51,440 nucleotides of DNA from Cladosporium sp. IMV 00045 (GCA_001931905.2 MSJI02000544.1:1-51440); one strand, 5' to 3'. Numbered from the stretch's first letter, positions 39,728 to 49,965 are shown. The notes: generated by a model not told the origin, from the sequence alone. Numbers and translations: made by a program.

Positions 39728-40076
39728 GGGTGTTGGGGGGTGGAAATGAATGAATACATGTGAATGGAATATGATAGATCATGATGAATGCGTGTCATAA
39801 TAGCTTTCGTTCCTCGCTGTGCATTGCTGCAGAGCTCGGTGCTATGTGCAATGATCAGGCATGGTCTTTGAGGCAATTCAACCATATCACTGTTAGTGGT
39901 ACCGAAAAGCGTAGCAACTACGAAGTGAAGACGGCCAAGTTTGTCAAGGCTGAAAAGTCATGTTCTGGTCTCGTCGTATCCATCGCTATCTCAAAGCCTC
40001 TACCGTGAACCGGGAAGCCGTTCCCACACCCATCTTCACAACGCCGTGAACGCCATGCTGGCCCGCAAGAGCAAGA
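39728..40076. other. convergent intergenic region
   Basis: The 349 bases lie between the TAP42 stop and the FIP1 stop and must hold both 3' UTRs. No other feature is recognised. Confidence 0.45.
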
Positions 40077-41231
40077 TTAATAGTAGCCTCTCCCCCTCCT
40101 CCCTCCCCTCCCCCTACCGCCTCCGCCACCGTGTCCGCCCATGCCACCTTGCTCCTGCTGCATGATAGCGATCTGCTGCGCGCTGAGGCCTTCGGTGTTC
40201 ATGCCACCTCCAAAGCCCTGTCCACCACCACTCGGCCCGGAAGGCGGCTGGAACTGGCCCTGCCCTTGCTGTCCTCCAAACCCACCCTGGCCGCCAAACC
40301 CAGGCCCTCCAGGAGGCTGAGGCGTGTGCCCTCCTCCGCCTCCCCCGCCGGGCATGCCGGCCATCATCGCCATGAACTGGCTCATGTCCATCTTGCTGGG
40401 GTCCATGCCCTGCGCCATCATCATCTGCATCATCGTGTCCATGTCCGGCATCCCGGGCGGCGTGGGGCCGGGCATCCCCGGCATGCCTCCGCCGCCCAGC
40501 ATGGCTTTCATCTGCATGTCCTCTTCTTTCTGCTGCGCGATCGTGCCTGTCATGTTCTGCTGCCGCACGCAGTACTGCGTCCACGTGTACTCGTCGAAGC
40601 CGTAGTTGAAGAAGTCCGTCTGGTCGGTGCCGGGCAGGCGCCAGAGTTTCGAGTTGTCGGCCAGGTCGGCGTCGATGTCGAGGAGGGTGATGGGTTTGTT
40701 AGCCCCGGGCCAGGTCGGGTTGGCTTCGAGGTTGATGGTGCTTGTGCGGATTTGAGGGAAGTCTTTGCCTTCTTTGCCGGCGTGGGTGGGGGCGCCTCGG
40801 AGGGTCGTGGTTGTTGTTGTGCTTGTCGCATGTTCGGTCTTGGGGATCTTCGAGGGTGGCGAAGGGTCGATTGATGCTGTGCGATCTTGCGGTGCTGGTT
40901 GTGGCTTTGCTGATGTTGCTCGCGGCGGTCTATTTAGAGGTCAAATTGGAAACAAGCAAAACATTGGACGCAGCAGGGCGCGACGTACACCGACTCTGAT
41001 TTCACGCCTTCTGGTCGCTCAGTCGTGATTTGGATATCCTGTGCGGTGGAACGTCAGATTGGCATTCCTTGCTATGTATGGTGCGGAATGGCCTCGTACA
41101 TCTTCACTGTCCTCTTCCTCCTCGCTCACGTCCATCTGCTCGGCCTTGATGGGAGCATCGCCATTTGCCGGCGCCTGTTCTGCGCTGTTTGGCTGGGCGC
41201 TGCCATAGAGATCATCCTCTTCGTCCTCCAT
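40077..41231 (-). CDS. FIP1: pre-mRNA polyadenylation factor Fip1
   Basis: Three exons on the minus strand: 41231-41100, 41038-40989 and 40929-40077, giving 344 residues. Introns are 61 and 59 bases with GTACGA/GTACGT donors. The N-terminus is acidic (MEDEEDDLYG...VSEEEEDSEDDIQITTERPEGVK), as expected for the part that binds poly(A) polymerase. The central Fip1 motif reads DIDADLADNSKLWRLPG then TDQTDFFNYGFDEYTWTQYC, the family signature. The C-terminus is Met/Gly/Gln-rich and ends in an RGRGGRRGRGYY tail that could bind RNA. It is a subunit of the cleavage and polyadenylation factor in the nucleus, tethering the polymerase. The long open frame from 40568 alone misses the conserved core, which lies upstream. 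It is divergent from NUP49. Confidence 0.9.
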
Positions 41232-41710
41232 TGTGAGATATGCGTGATATTTATTGCCAATGTGGTGATATCAGTAACGAATGCTCGAGTGAAGGTCGAG
41301 ACAAGGTTGGTTTTAGCGTCGGCCGGGACGCGCCAGGTCCAAGCTCGGTGGCAGACTTCGCGCGTGTTTGCGTCGAGCTTGCGCGCAGGCGCATCTGGAG
41401 AAATCCAACTTCACATTCACTACTGCTGCGGCCATCTCTCGAGAGCGCGCTCGCCTACTTCATCACCCCGCGCTTAGCGTTTCAGCTAATCCTTTTTCTT
41501 TCCTATTGTCGTCCCAATCGAGTGCAGTTTGCCGCAACAATAGCATCGTCGTTCCTATTGTAGTCCCGTAGGCCTCAAGAGACGTGAGTTTCCCCCATCC
41601 ATGCATCCTCCCGACATCCACAACACACACGTACATGAAGGAGAAGGCTGACGACCACGATGGCAAATCAAGCATTCAGAGGCGCAAGACGTCTCGCAAA
41701 TTCTTCCGCT
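41232..41710. other. FIP1/NUP49 divergent region with likely 5' UTR intron
   Basis: This is the shared promoter of two divergent genes. Near the NUP49 side a GTGAGT donor (41585) could pair with a CTGAC branch near 41648 and a TTCAG acceptor ending at 41682, giving a leader intron of about 98 bases that removes the ATG at 41660. No separate gene is supported. Confidence 0.45.
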
Positions 41711-43669
41711 ATGGCGTTTGGTCGTTCCAACTCGCTTTCCATCAACACTGGCGCAGCCAACTCCACATTGTACGCTCCTTCTCCCCTCTCTTCTGTTACC
41801 ACCCCCTTGCAAACAAACACTCCTCCTCCCGTTCCTCTTCATTCTCGTCCTCCTGCGGTTGCTCTTCACTCTCGACCCTCCACCCGTCGCATCGCACGCC
41901 CTGGTCTCAGTCAAGAGGTTCGTGCATATCAACGCGACGCTACCATCAATGAAGCACCATGGCTCGACCCCAACTGGAAACCACCGCCTGCTCCATCAGT
42001 GCCGGATGTATCTACAGATCAGCCGGACGAAGCACCTGTCTCCGACAAAGCACCCAAGTCACGCAGGCGTGCTGGGGGCTTGAAGGGACAAGAAGAGGAG
42101 CCCGACGTCGACCCGAGTGTGGCACCATGGCTCGATCCCAATTGGAAGCCGCCATCGGGAATATCAACGACCGAACGCTCCGAGCCTCTCGACACCAATT
42201 ACAGCTCCTTTTATCGCCCAAAATTTCACCGTGAAGATCTCACAGGACCAGGACCAAGAAAAACGCTAACACCACGCAAAAGTGGATCACAGCAAAGCGG
42301 AGGCCTTTTCGGCGGCGGCGCAGCGACGTCGCAGCCACAGCAATCAGGCGGCCTTTTCGGCGCCAGCACTACGCAAACGTCACAGCCGCAGACCGGCGGC
42401 CTATTTGGCGGGGCCCAACAAAGCACTGCAACTTCTACTGGCGGTCTCTTCGGCAACATGCAACAAAACGCACAACCTTCCTCCGGCGGTCTTTTCGGCA
42501 ACACTCAGCAGAACCAGAATCAGCAAGAACAGAAGCCTGCTGGAGGCGGCCTCTTTGGCGGCGGCTCGACTACTCAAAACCAGACTTCCACTCAGCAGCC
42601 AGCAGGTGGCAGCCTCTTCGGTGGCCTTCAGTCAAACACCATGAACAAGCCGGCCGCAGGTACGGGTTCGCTGTTCGGCAACTCCACTGCTCAGCAGCCG
42701 CAACAGCAACAGAGTGGCGGTCTCTTCGGCCAGCAACCTTCGTCAAACTCTCTCTTTGGTGGCCTGAACCAGGCTCAGAGCCAACCTCAGCAACAGCAGC
42801 AGCAGCAGCCTGGTCAGACCTCCCTACTCGGCGCTTCTCGCTACAACCAATCGCAATACCAGCCTTTCGTCACCGGTCGCCTCACCATGGGCCAGGGAGG
42901 AGGAGTAGCACCGCAGCCCACCGCCACTCCTGCCACCAAGCTCGACTGGTCAAACGTGCGCAACACTACTCGCTTCAACGACCTCACCGATGAGGCCAAG
43001 CAAGACATTGAGAAGATCGACAAGATGATCTCCGAGCAAGAGGATCTGTGCAAGCAGATCGAGGCTTTCCTTCCCAACCACCAAGCACAAATCGAAACTC
43101 TCAGCCCCGACGTGCAGCTCATCACCGAGAAACTCGACGAGGTTGACCGCAGCCTTGCCATCGACGCACAAGGCGTCCAGCAAGACAAGAACATCACCGA
43201 AAAGGACGAGATCGACATCGCTCGTTGCATCCGCATCGTCGACAACCTGCGCATGCCGTCGCAGTACGTCTACCACCCCGCCGCCAACAGCGGACGCCAG
43301 CCGCAGCCGCCGGCCTGGGATGAGACCTACGATGTCGATCTCATCGGCAACTACTTCCAACCCCTTACCCAAGACATGGCCAAGCTCCTGGCCACGTACT
43401 CCGGCAACCTGGCCGAGATCGAGAGCCACATGGGCACTATCGAGCAGACTGCTGTGTGGCATGCGCAACAACTCCACGCACAGCGTTCTGGCGCCAGCGG
43501 TTACCGTGACATGGGCGCCGACAGTGTCAGACAGCTGGCAGACACGCTTAGAGGCTTCGAGGCTACCATCCTCGCTGCCGCTGGCAAGGTTGGCGGCTGT
43601 CGCGAGGGCGTCAATGAGCTCGCTCTCGGCAGGTTCGGCAGCTCTCAGGCGTCCAGGAGGCCTTGGTGA
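41711..43669 (+). CDS. NUP49: GLFG nucleoporin Nup49
   Basis: The reading frame begins at an ATG at 41660 or 41711. I prefer 41711 (MAFGRSNSLSINTGAANS), which is how fungal Nup49 proteins typically start; this gives 652 residues. An N-terminal Pro/Ser-rich region carries the motif APWLDPNWKPP twice, 56 codons apart. A GLFG domain follows with about ten LFG repeats (GGLFGG, GGLFGA and so on) and Gln-rich spacers. The C-terminal helical part starts at KLDWSNVRNTTRFNDLTDEA and contains the coiled coils that pair with Nsp1 and Nup57 in the central channel. It ends at a TGA that overlaps a GTGAGT. The first about 170 residues before the GLFG repeats are longer than I would expect. Confidence 0.88.
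   Translation: MAFGRSNSLSINTGAANSTLYAPSPLSSVTTPLQTNTPPPVPLHSRPPAVALHSRPSTRRIARPGLSQEVRAYQRDATINEAPWLDPNWKPPPAPSVPDVSTDQPDEAPVSDKAPKSRRRAGGLKGQEEEPDVDPSVAPWLDPNWKPPSGISTTERSEPLDTNYSSFYRPKFHREDLTGPGPRKTLTPRKSGSQQSGGLFGGGAATSQPQQSGGLFGASTTQTSQPQTGGLFGGAQQSTATSTGGLFGNMQQNAQPSSGGLFGNTQQNQNQQEQKPAGGGLFGGGSTTQNQTSTQQPAGGSLFGGLQSNTMNKPAAGTGSLFGNSTAQQPQQQQSGGLFGQQPSSNSLFGGLNQAQSQPQQQQQQQPGQTSLLGASRYNQSQYQPFVTGRLTMGQGGGVAPQPTATPATKLDWSNVRNTTRFNDLTDEAKQDIEKIDKMISEQEDLCKQIEAFLPNHQAQIETLSPDVQLITEKLDEVDRSLAIDAQGVQQDKNITEKDEIDIARCIRIVDNLRMPSQYVYHPAANSGRQPQPPAWDETYDVDLIGNYFQPLTQDMAKLLATYSGNLAEIESHMGTIEQTAVWHAQQLHAQRSGASGYRDMGADSVRQLADTLRGFEATILAAAGKVGGCREGVNELALGRFGSSQASRRPW
41954..42154 (+). repeat. duplicated 11-codon motif in NUP49
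   Basis: APWLDPNWKPP is encoded at 41954-41986 and again at 42122-42154. The two DNA copies differ at five positions, all third codon positions and all synonymous (GAC/GAT, AAC/AAT, AAA/AAG, CCA/CCG, CCG/CCA). The conserved peptide with diverged codons argues for selection on the protein motif. Confidence 0.9.
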
Positions 43670-44258
43670 GTGCCGCAAGAAAGGACGCCAATGGCAAAGG
43701 GGGTATCTCAGTTTTTGGCGCGGTCGGTAATTGGCTTTGGTAAATGGGACATCGTGACAGAATACCAACCAAGACACGCATTGCAATGGCGTTAGGCGTC
43801 ACGGATGTACCACTAAGAACTGTCTCGGGAATCAATGGTTGAGATCACCGTACGAGGAAAAATCATTGAGAATGGTCTCGATTCCCTTGATTAGCATAGG
43901 CATACTGCAAAAAATGATTATTACGTTTCACTCAGATCGTGTCAATAATACACATATGTGATGCCGTCCTCGTGATCGTGCCGAAATCGATCCCCATCAA
44001 TGCGTATCTCGGGTCTTCAGATAAGTTAATGTGCGGGTCTTCACAAAACAGGTCCAGCCTAACGGCGCCAAATCCGAGAACATCACATCCCGGATCTGTC
44101 AGCCGCAATTGTGCAGCCCCGCTTTCGCAGAGCCGCAGCCCATCCCACATCGATGAAGTCACGCAGTTGAACAGAGATGGTTGTTGTCCCGCTGGCAATA
44201 ATCCACGACACACTACTGCAGCTGCTCTCTTCACACATACTCATGCCGCTGCATAGCA
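43670..44258. other. intergenic between NUP49 and FAD1
   Basis: These 589 bases hold the NUP49 3' UTR and the FAD1 promoter. Frames on the minus strand are unsupported. Nothing else is recognised. Confidence 0.4.
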
Positions 44259-45290
44259 ATGACCACATCCTCCTCCATAGCCGCCGTCTCCAGCGATGAG
44301 TGCGGACAAACAGCCGCCAACTCGAACTCTGAGCAACAACACTCGCTACCCGCCGTATGCGCTCAAGTTCACCAACGTCTGGAAACCTTCCTCGCTTCGG
44401 AACCTCGCAATGAGCGACTGCGTGGAGTACAGGAGCAGAGTCGGCTGAGTTTAAGAATTATAGAAGAGGCCCTGGATAGATACAGGTGAGCCCACTGCCC
44501 ACAGCACACACACACACACACACACATCCACCACACCTCGTCGGCGAAAGATAAGAAAGAGCGCAACAACAGCAGACAGAAAGAAAGGCTGACAACCAAG
44601 CGCTCACAAAGTCTAGATGAACTCTCCCTCTCCTACAACGGAGGCAAAGACTGCCTCGTCCTCCTCATCCTCTACCTCTCCGCCCTGCACAAACACACCA
44701 CCGGCCGCAGCAACCAGCACGACAAACCCACCCCCTCACCCATAGGAACCAACCCCCCCTCACCACCGCCCCACCTCCCCCCAACCCTCCCTTCAGTCTA
44801 CATCGAATCCCCCCACCCCTTCCCCGAAGTCGACTCCTTCGTCGCCACCTCCTCGAAAACCTACCACCTCTCCCTCGCCCGCTACGCCAAACCCATGCGC
44901 GAAGCTTTCACCGACTACCTCACCGAACACCCCTCCGTGCGCGCCATCTTCGTCGGCACCCGCCGCACCGACCCCCACGGCGGGGAACTGAAGTACTTCG
45001 ACGCGACGGACCGCGGGTGGCCGTCATTCATGCGCGTGCACCCCGTTATTGATTGGCATTATGCGGAGGTTTGGGCTTTTTTGAAAGAGCTTGAGGTGCC
45101 GTATTGTGAATTGTATGATTTGGGGTATACGAGTTTGGGCGGCACGACGGATACGCATCCCAATCCGGCGTTGAGGGGGCAGAGGGGGGGTTTAGGCCGG
45201 CGTATGAGTTGGAGATGGATGAGGAGGAGAGGTTGGGGAGGGATCGGTGAGGAGGAGAGAGAGAGAAGGAGGGTTCTGGGAATATGTTAG
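44259..45290 (+). CDS. FAD1: FAD synthetase, C-terminus frameshifted
   Basis: Two exons, 44259-44485 and 44612 onward, joined across a 126-base intron (GTGAGC donor, CTGAC branch, AAAG acceptor) that contains (CA)11. Exon 2 continues the PAPS-reductase-like fold with SYNGGKD (83-89), the nucleotide loop of Fad1. GTRRTDPHGG, MRVHPVIDWHYAEVWAFL and YTSLGGTTDTHPNPALRG follow, all family signatures. It adenylates FMN to FAD in the cytosol. After HPNPALRG the conserved tail (FRPAYELEMDEEERLGRD) is present but in the -1 frame. A G7 run at 45184-45190 is one base short; one more G would put the tail in frame and end it at the TGA at 45248-45250. As written, translation runs in an unlike Arg-rich frame to 45290. 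This could be a sequence error, a recent lesion or recoding. Confidence 0.85.
44505..44526 (+). repeat. (CA)11 microsatellite in FAD1 intron
   Basis: Eleven CA units lie inside the 126-base intron of FAD1, close to its donor site at 44486. The intron is about twice the length of most introns in this window. Confidence 0.85.
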
Positions 45291-46322
45291 AGATAGAAGA
45301 TGAAGAGCTCGATATTAGCGTAGAGAAAAAAGAATATACGGATGAACATATAGACAGTGTCCGCAACGCTGGATGCGATCCAGTTGCTTCCAGGTAAACC
45401 CAATGGGCACAACTCAACCACATGTCGATGATGAGCCGAGAGAAACCATCCCATAACGCACCAGTAAGGTCCTCGACCAACCATGAAAACAGTTTCCAAC
45501 TGAATACATGTACCTTCAAAAAGCTGGAGTACCTTTACAAAATAATGAAAACCCACGACACCTCGAAATAATCATAAGAAGACAGACGTCCACTGCTACC
45601 TTGTTCACCTAACATTGATGCAAACCATGGCTCTCGCCTAAAGCAATGTGCCCCATACCGCCTATATCTAACGATGGAGATGGCCGTTAAGGAAGGCATT
45701 CGACCATTGGCGATACAGACTTGGACCGCTCGCTGGCCGCGGCGGCCGTTGGACCATCACCCACCCACCCACCCACAACGGAAAGAGGGAAGGTGGGCTT
45801 TCCGATGGACCTGGTGGATCTTGCGGACTTGCGAGACTTCTGTTCGTTATGAATACTCCGTAATATGCTATGTTCCACGAACGCACGAGGAGTCACTCCA
45901 GCTGCTATGAAGGGGTCATCATTGCGAGATGAGTCGAATATCTAGGTATCTTGAAGCTCGGGATTTCATACCCTTTACGAGCCTTCCGACAACATCAGCT
46001 GAGAAAGTCACAACGCTGTTATCGCTACTAGCACTGCGGGCACCCTCGGCACCCTAGACTAGCCCGGTGAACTAGCTTCGAGGGTTCAGAGCGCAGGTTC
46101 CACTCTTACCTGCTGCATGCGTATGGCGGATGGGTAGCATGCATTTACTAGGGCGGACCCATGGCGTACCCTGGCCCTCAAATAATATCATGTAGGTCGG
46201 GTGGTTGAGCTTTGCACTACTCCTTCTTCTCTTTCTTTCCGGTATACTTTTGAGCATTCTGCACACTGCTCGCCTCAGAGAAGGAACAAAGCTGCGTGGG
46301 CAGGTCGGTCGAAGAAGGCAAG
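45291..46322. other. 1 kb intergenic region
   Basis: No gene is supported between FAD1 and the MATE transporter. GGCCGCGGCGGCC near 45736 and a CCCA repeat (45759-45775) are the only simple structures. The last 120 bases are pyrimidine-rich and likely belong to the MATE leader. Confidence 0.4.
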
Positions 46323-48394
46323 ATGAGCAGGCCGATCAAGAGACAGCAGAGCCGGCAGTCGGTCGAGCAGCAGGCGGCGGCCAGGAGCTTGGGCACGTCG
46401 TACAGGTCTGGACAACACGCACTGGAAATTGCTGAGCAGTCCATTGCGAGAGACTGCGAGGATGACGACGACGAGGAGGCGGGTGAAGGCGGAGACCTCG
46501 AAGGCGCTCTCAGTCGGACCACCTCGCAGGACCGCGCCGGTCTGTCGCAGCACTCAATGGCCAGCAGCTACCGCCGCCCGAGCTACATGGCCGGCGCACC
46601 GAGGCCTTTCCTAGGCGCGACGCAGCAGCCCGAAAGAACCGTGTCGTCGGAGTTGGAGCGTGAGGCGGCTATCAGAGAGGAACGGAGCCTTCTGCGCGAT
46701 AACAATCTCATCCCGCCCAAGCATTCGCAGCGGAGAGCTAGTGCGTCTTCCAACAATGGCTCGGGCAAGGCGCTGAAGCGCTACGCGTCCATTTCTGCTT
46801 TCTCTCGTCGCAAGAGTGCTCGTTTGGATGAGGAGGCTGTGCCGGATCAAGGCGAGAATAGCGCTGAGCCGACTGAAGCCACTTCACTCCTCCCGAATGG
46901 CGACGATTCACAAGAGCCCGAGGACTCTGCGGAGGACATTGATCGGAAATGGGAGGAGGCGATTATGAACGGCAGCATCAAGACGACGTGGCAGCGCGAG
47001 GCCAAGGTTCTCGTTCGATACTCCGCGCCGCTGATGCTCACGTTTGTCCTGCAGACTTCGCTGACGCTCACGTCGGTCTTCACGGTAGGACACATTGGTA
47101 AGATTGAGCTTGGTGCGGTCTCGCTGGGAAGTATGACCGCGAACATTACTGGCTATGCCGTCTACCACGGTCTGTCCACCAGTCTGGATACCTTGTGTGC
47201 TCAGGCCTACGGCAGTGGAAGGAAAAAGCTTGTCGGTCTGCAGCTTCAGCGTATGGTCTTCTTCCTGTGGACCATTACCATCCCAATCGCTATTGTCTGG
47301 CTTCTCGGAAGTCGCATTTTGGGGCGATCGTTCCAGAGAAAGAGACCGCCGAGCTCGCAGGACTCTACCTCAAGGTCCTAGTCCTGGGCGCGCCTGGCTA
47401 CGCTCTCTTCGAGAGTGCCAAACGCTACGTGCAAGCCCAAGGCCGCTTTTCCGCGACCATGTACGTGCTGCTCATCTGCGCGCCCTTGAACGTCTTTCTC
47501 CACTGGCTGCTCGTATGGCGACTGGGTTTCGGCTTCATCGGCTGTCCCATCGCCGTCGTTATCACAGAAACTCTCATGCCCGTACTCCTCTTCCTCTACG
47601 TCCGCTTCATCGGCGGCATGGAATGCTGGCCCGGCTTCTCACGCAAGGCATTCGTGAACTGGGGACCGATGATCCGCCTCGCATTGCCAGGACTCATCAT
47701 GGTCGTGGCCGAGTTCCTCGCCTTCGAAATCCTCACCCTCAGCTCCAGCTACATCAGCGCCGAACACCTCGCTGCAAACACCATCCTGCAGAGCCTCAGC
47801 GTGCTGACGTACCAGCTGCCTTTCCCCCTCAGCATCGCCGCCAGCACGCGCGTGGCCAACCTCATCGGCGCCACGCTGCCCGACGCCGCCAAAGTGACCG
47901 CTCGCGTGACCTTCATCGTCGGCACGGTCCTGGGCGTCTTCAACATGCTCATGCTCAGCATTTTCAGAAACTACATCCCCCGCCTCTACTCCAACGACCC
48001 GGACGTCATCAGCCTCGCCGCGGGCGTGTTGCCGCTCTGCGCTGCTTTCCAGCTCTTCGACTCCCTCGCCGCGCAGTGCAATGGCTTGCTTCGCGGTTTG
48101 GGTAAGCAGGAGGTTGGCGGGTATATCAATTTGTTCGCGTACTATGTGGTGAGTCTTCACCCCCTATTCAACAACCAGTCTTTAGAGAAGAAAACGATAT
48201 GCTAACGACTTGCACAGATCGCCATGCCCATCTCCTTCGGCACCGGTTTCGGTCTGCACTGGGACTTGTACGGTCTCTGGGCCGGTCCCGCTCTGGCCCT
48301 GGGTCTCGTGGCGGGTATCACCGCTGTGTACATTTACCGGACTTCGTGGCAGAAGGCCAGCGAGGAGGCTGTGAAGAGGAACGAGGCTGGGTAA
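46323..48394 (+). CDS. MATE-family efflux transporter, frameshift in middle
   Basis: The start is the ATG at 46323; the frame upstream begins only with GTG. An acidic, Ser/Arg-rich N-terminal tail of about 225 residues, common in fungal MATE proteins, precedes the transporter. The transporter has segments such as LVRYSAPLMLTFVLQTSLTL and the MATE signature GLSTSLDTLCAQAYGSG. At 47318-47324 (T TTG GGG) the frame must move -1: after GSRIL the conserved continuation AIVPEKETAELAGLYLKV lies in the other frame. From there coding runs to 48148. A 69-base intron (GTGAGT, GCTAAC, CACAG) leads to the last exon 48218-48394. The intact protein would be about 667 residues with about 12 segments and would export drugs or metabolites by cation antiport. 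Without a shift it would stop at 47381. Sequence error, decay or recoding are all possible. Confidence 0.83.
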
Positions 48395-48510
48395 ATCTCA
48401 ACATATGTCATGGTCGGTCTTGTGTAGCTGCATGTAAATTTTGGTATTATCAAAAAGCCACCATTCCTCTCCCCTTCCGCAGCCAAACCCACCTCCATAA
48501 CCCAACCCCC

Positions 48511-49965
48511 TCACAACGACCTCTCATACCTCGACCGTCCCCTCAACCCTTCTCCAAACCTGCAAAACAACCACGGCACCGGCGCCAACACCAACGCACA
48601 AAAGCCCAATAAACTCGTCGCCCACCCCACTCCCAGCGTCTCGTAAAGCTGCAGGGCGAAAAGCGGGAAAGCGGCAGAAAAAGTATACCTCGTCAACATG
48701 GCCGCGCCCGCCGCCGACGCGCCGTACAAGGGCCCGTACGCGTCGATCATGTACAGATTCGCGGGCGCGTAGACCATCAGGTTGAAGAGCATGGTGAGCG
48801 CTTGGAACGCGAGCGGGCAGAGAGGGTGGATTGAGGGGCGGACTGTCCAGGCGAAGAGGAAGAGGGAGGCGGGCAGGCCGAGCGAGCCGAGGAGGGCGGG
48901 GTAGAGTCTATGTTCTGGTGGGTATTGCGTGGAGGGGTGGAGGGTGAGGTGCTGGCGGAGGCGCGGTTGGTAGATGTAGGCGTCGATGAGGATGAGGGGA
49001 ATGGGGGAGAGGAGGGTGCCGGTCACGAGGCTGAGGTAGGTGAGGTTCACGGCCGTGGGGGTGAAGTTGTAGGCGTGCGTGTAGACCCAGGGCAGGGCGA
49101 TGATGAAGGTGTACAGCACGCCGAAGAGGAAGCCGTTGTACAGGCAGACTAGGCCGACGATGGGTTCGGTGAAGAGCATGTGCACCGGTCTGATGAGGAG
49201 GTTTGTGGCGAAGTAGTGGGCTTTTTGTAGAAGTGTCTTTTTCTCTTCTTCTGCTGGGCCTGGGAGACCGGCTTTTCTCGCCCGTCGCTGGAGGATGGTC
49301 TTTTTGTAGGTCTCTCTGGTGAATAGTATTGGGATGTAGCAGGCCGCAGCACATATCAGCACCACCCACTGCGTCCACCGCCAGCCGCGATCTTGCGCCA
49401 CGAAACCGCCCACCAGAGGTCCCAGGGAGGATCCGAACGTGGGCACGGCATAGTAGAAGGCCATGGATATCGCTCTCTTGGCTCCATCCGTGTAGTCGCA
49501 AATAGATGCCGAAGCGTTTCCAACGGCAGGAGCGGCGCACATGCCAGCGAAGAAGCGGCAGACGTCCAACGAGACGACATCGCCTGCTACTGCTGCGCCG
49601 ATCGTGAAGACCATGAACCCCGGCGTGGTGACGATGAGGACGATTTTCCTGCCATACGTCTCGCTGAGAGGCGATCCGAGTAATGGCCCTGCTGCTAGAC
49701 CGAGATTGTACAGAGACAGTGGAAGGACGGCGATGGGGTGTGATACGTCGAACTCCGCAGACACGAGATCGATGCCGGGACTGTATATCGACGCTGCGAG
49801 AGTGGTCACAAACGCAAGCACTGTGACGGCTACTGTCGAGTACACGCGGGTTGCGCGAGAGAAGTTCCTCGGGTTGTCAGGGTCGTTTGCTCCCGTCCAG
49901 TCCAATGTGTTGATGATGGCGTTCGGCTCGAATGTCGATGCGTTTTCATCAGTGTCGGTTCCCAT
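48511..49965 (-). CDS. MFS drug:H+ antiporter (DHA1-like)
   Basis: A single exon of 484 residues with a well-placed start (AACCATGG). A short cytosolic N-terminus contains LDWTGANDPDNPRNFS, typical of fungal multidrug MFS transporters. The first transmembrane segment follows, then GSPLSETYGRK (about residues 98-108), the DHA1 form of motif A. About twelve hydrophobic segments are visible. The central loop carries RETYKKTILQRRARKAG, also usual in this group. It should export toxic compounds or polyamines from the cell. The substrate cannot be told. It is convergent with the MATE gene (116 bases between stops), so two different exporter families lie next to each other, though not in an operon-like arrangement. 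Confidence 0.88.
   Translation of the reverse strand: MGTDTDENASTFEPNAIINTLDWTGANDPDNPRNFSRATRVYSTVAVTVLAFVTTLAASIYSPGIDLVSAEFDVSHPIAVLPLSLYNLGLAAGPLLGSPLSETYGRKIVLIVTTPGFMVFTIGAAVAGDVVSLDVCRFFAGMCAAPAVGNASASICDYTDGAKRAISMAFYYAVPTFGSSLGPLVGGFVAQDRGWRWTQWVVLICAAACYIPILFTRETYKKTILQRRARKAGLPGPAEEEKKTLLQKAHYFATNLLIRPVHMLFTEPIVGLVCLYNGFLFGVLYTFIIALPWVYTHAYNFTPTAVNLTYLSLVTGTLLSPIPLILIDAYIYQPRLRQHLTLHPSTQYPPEHRLYPALLGSLGLPASLFLFAWTVRPSIHPLCPLAFQALTMLFNLMVYAPANLYMIDAYGPLYGASAAGAAMLTRYTFSAAFPLFALQLYETLGVGWATSLLGFCALVLAPVPWLFCRFGEGLRGRSRYERSL

Noticed and set aside
45720..45780. GC-rich and CCCA-repeat stretch as a regulatory element
   Set aside because: It is simple-sequence composition with no second copy or link to a gene start.
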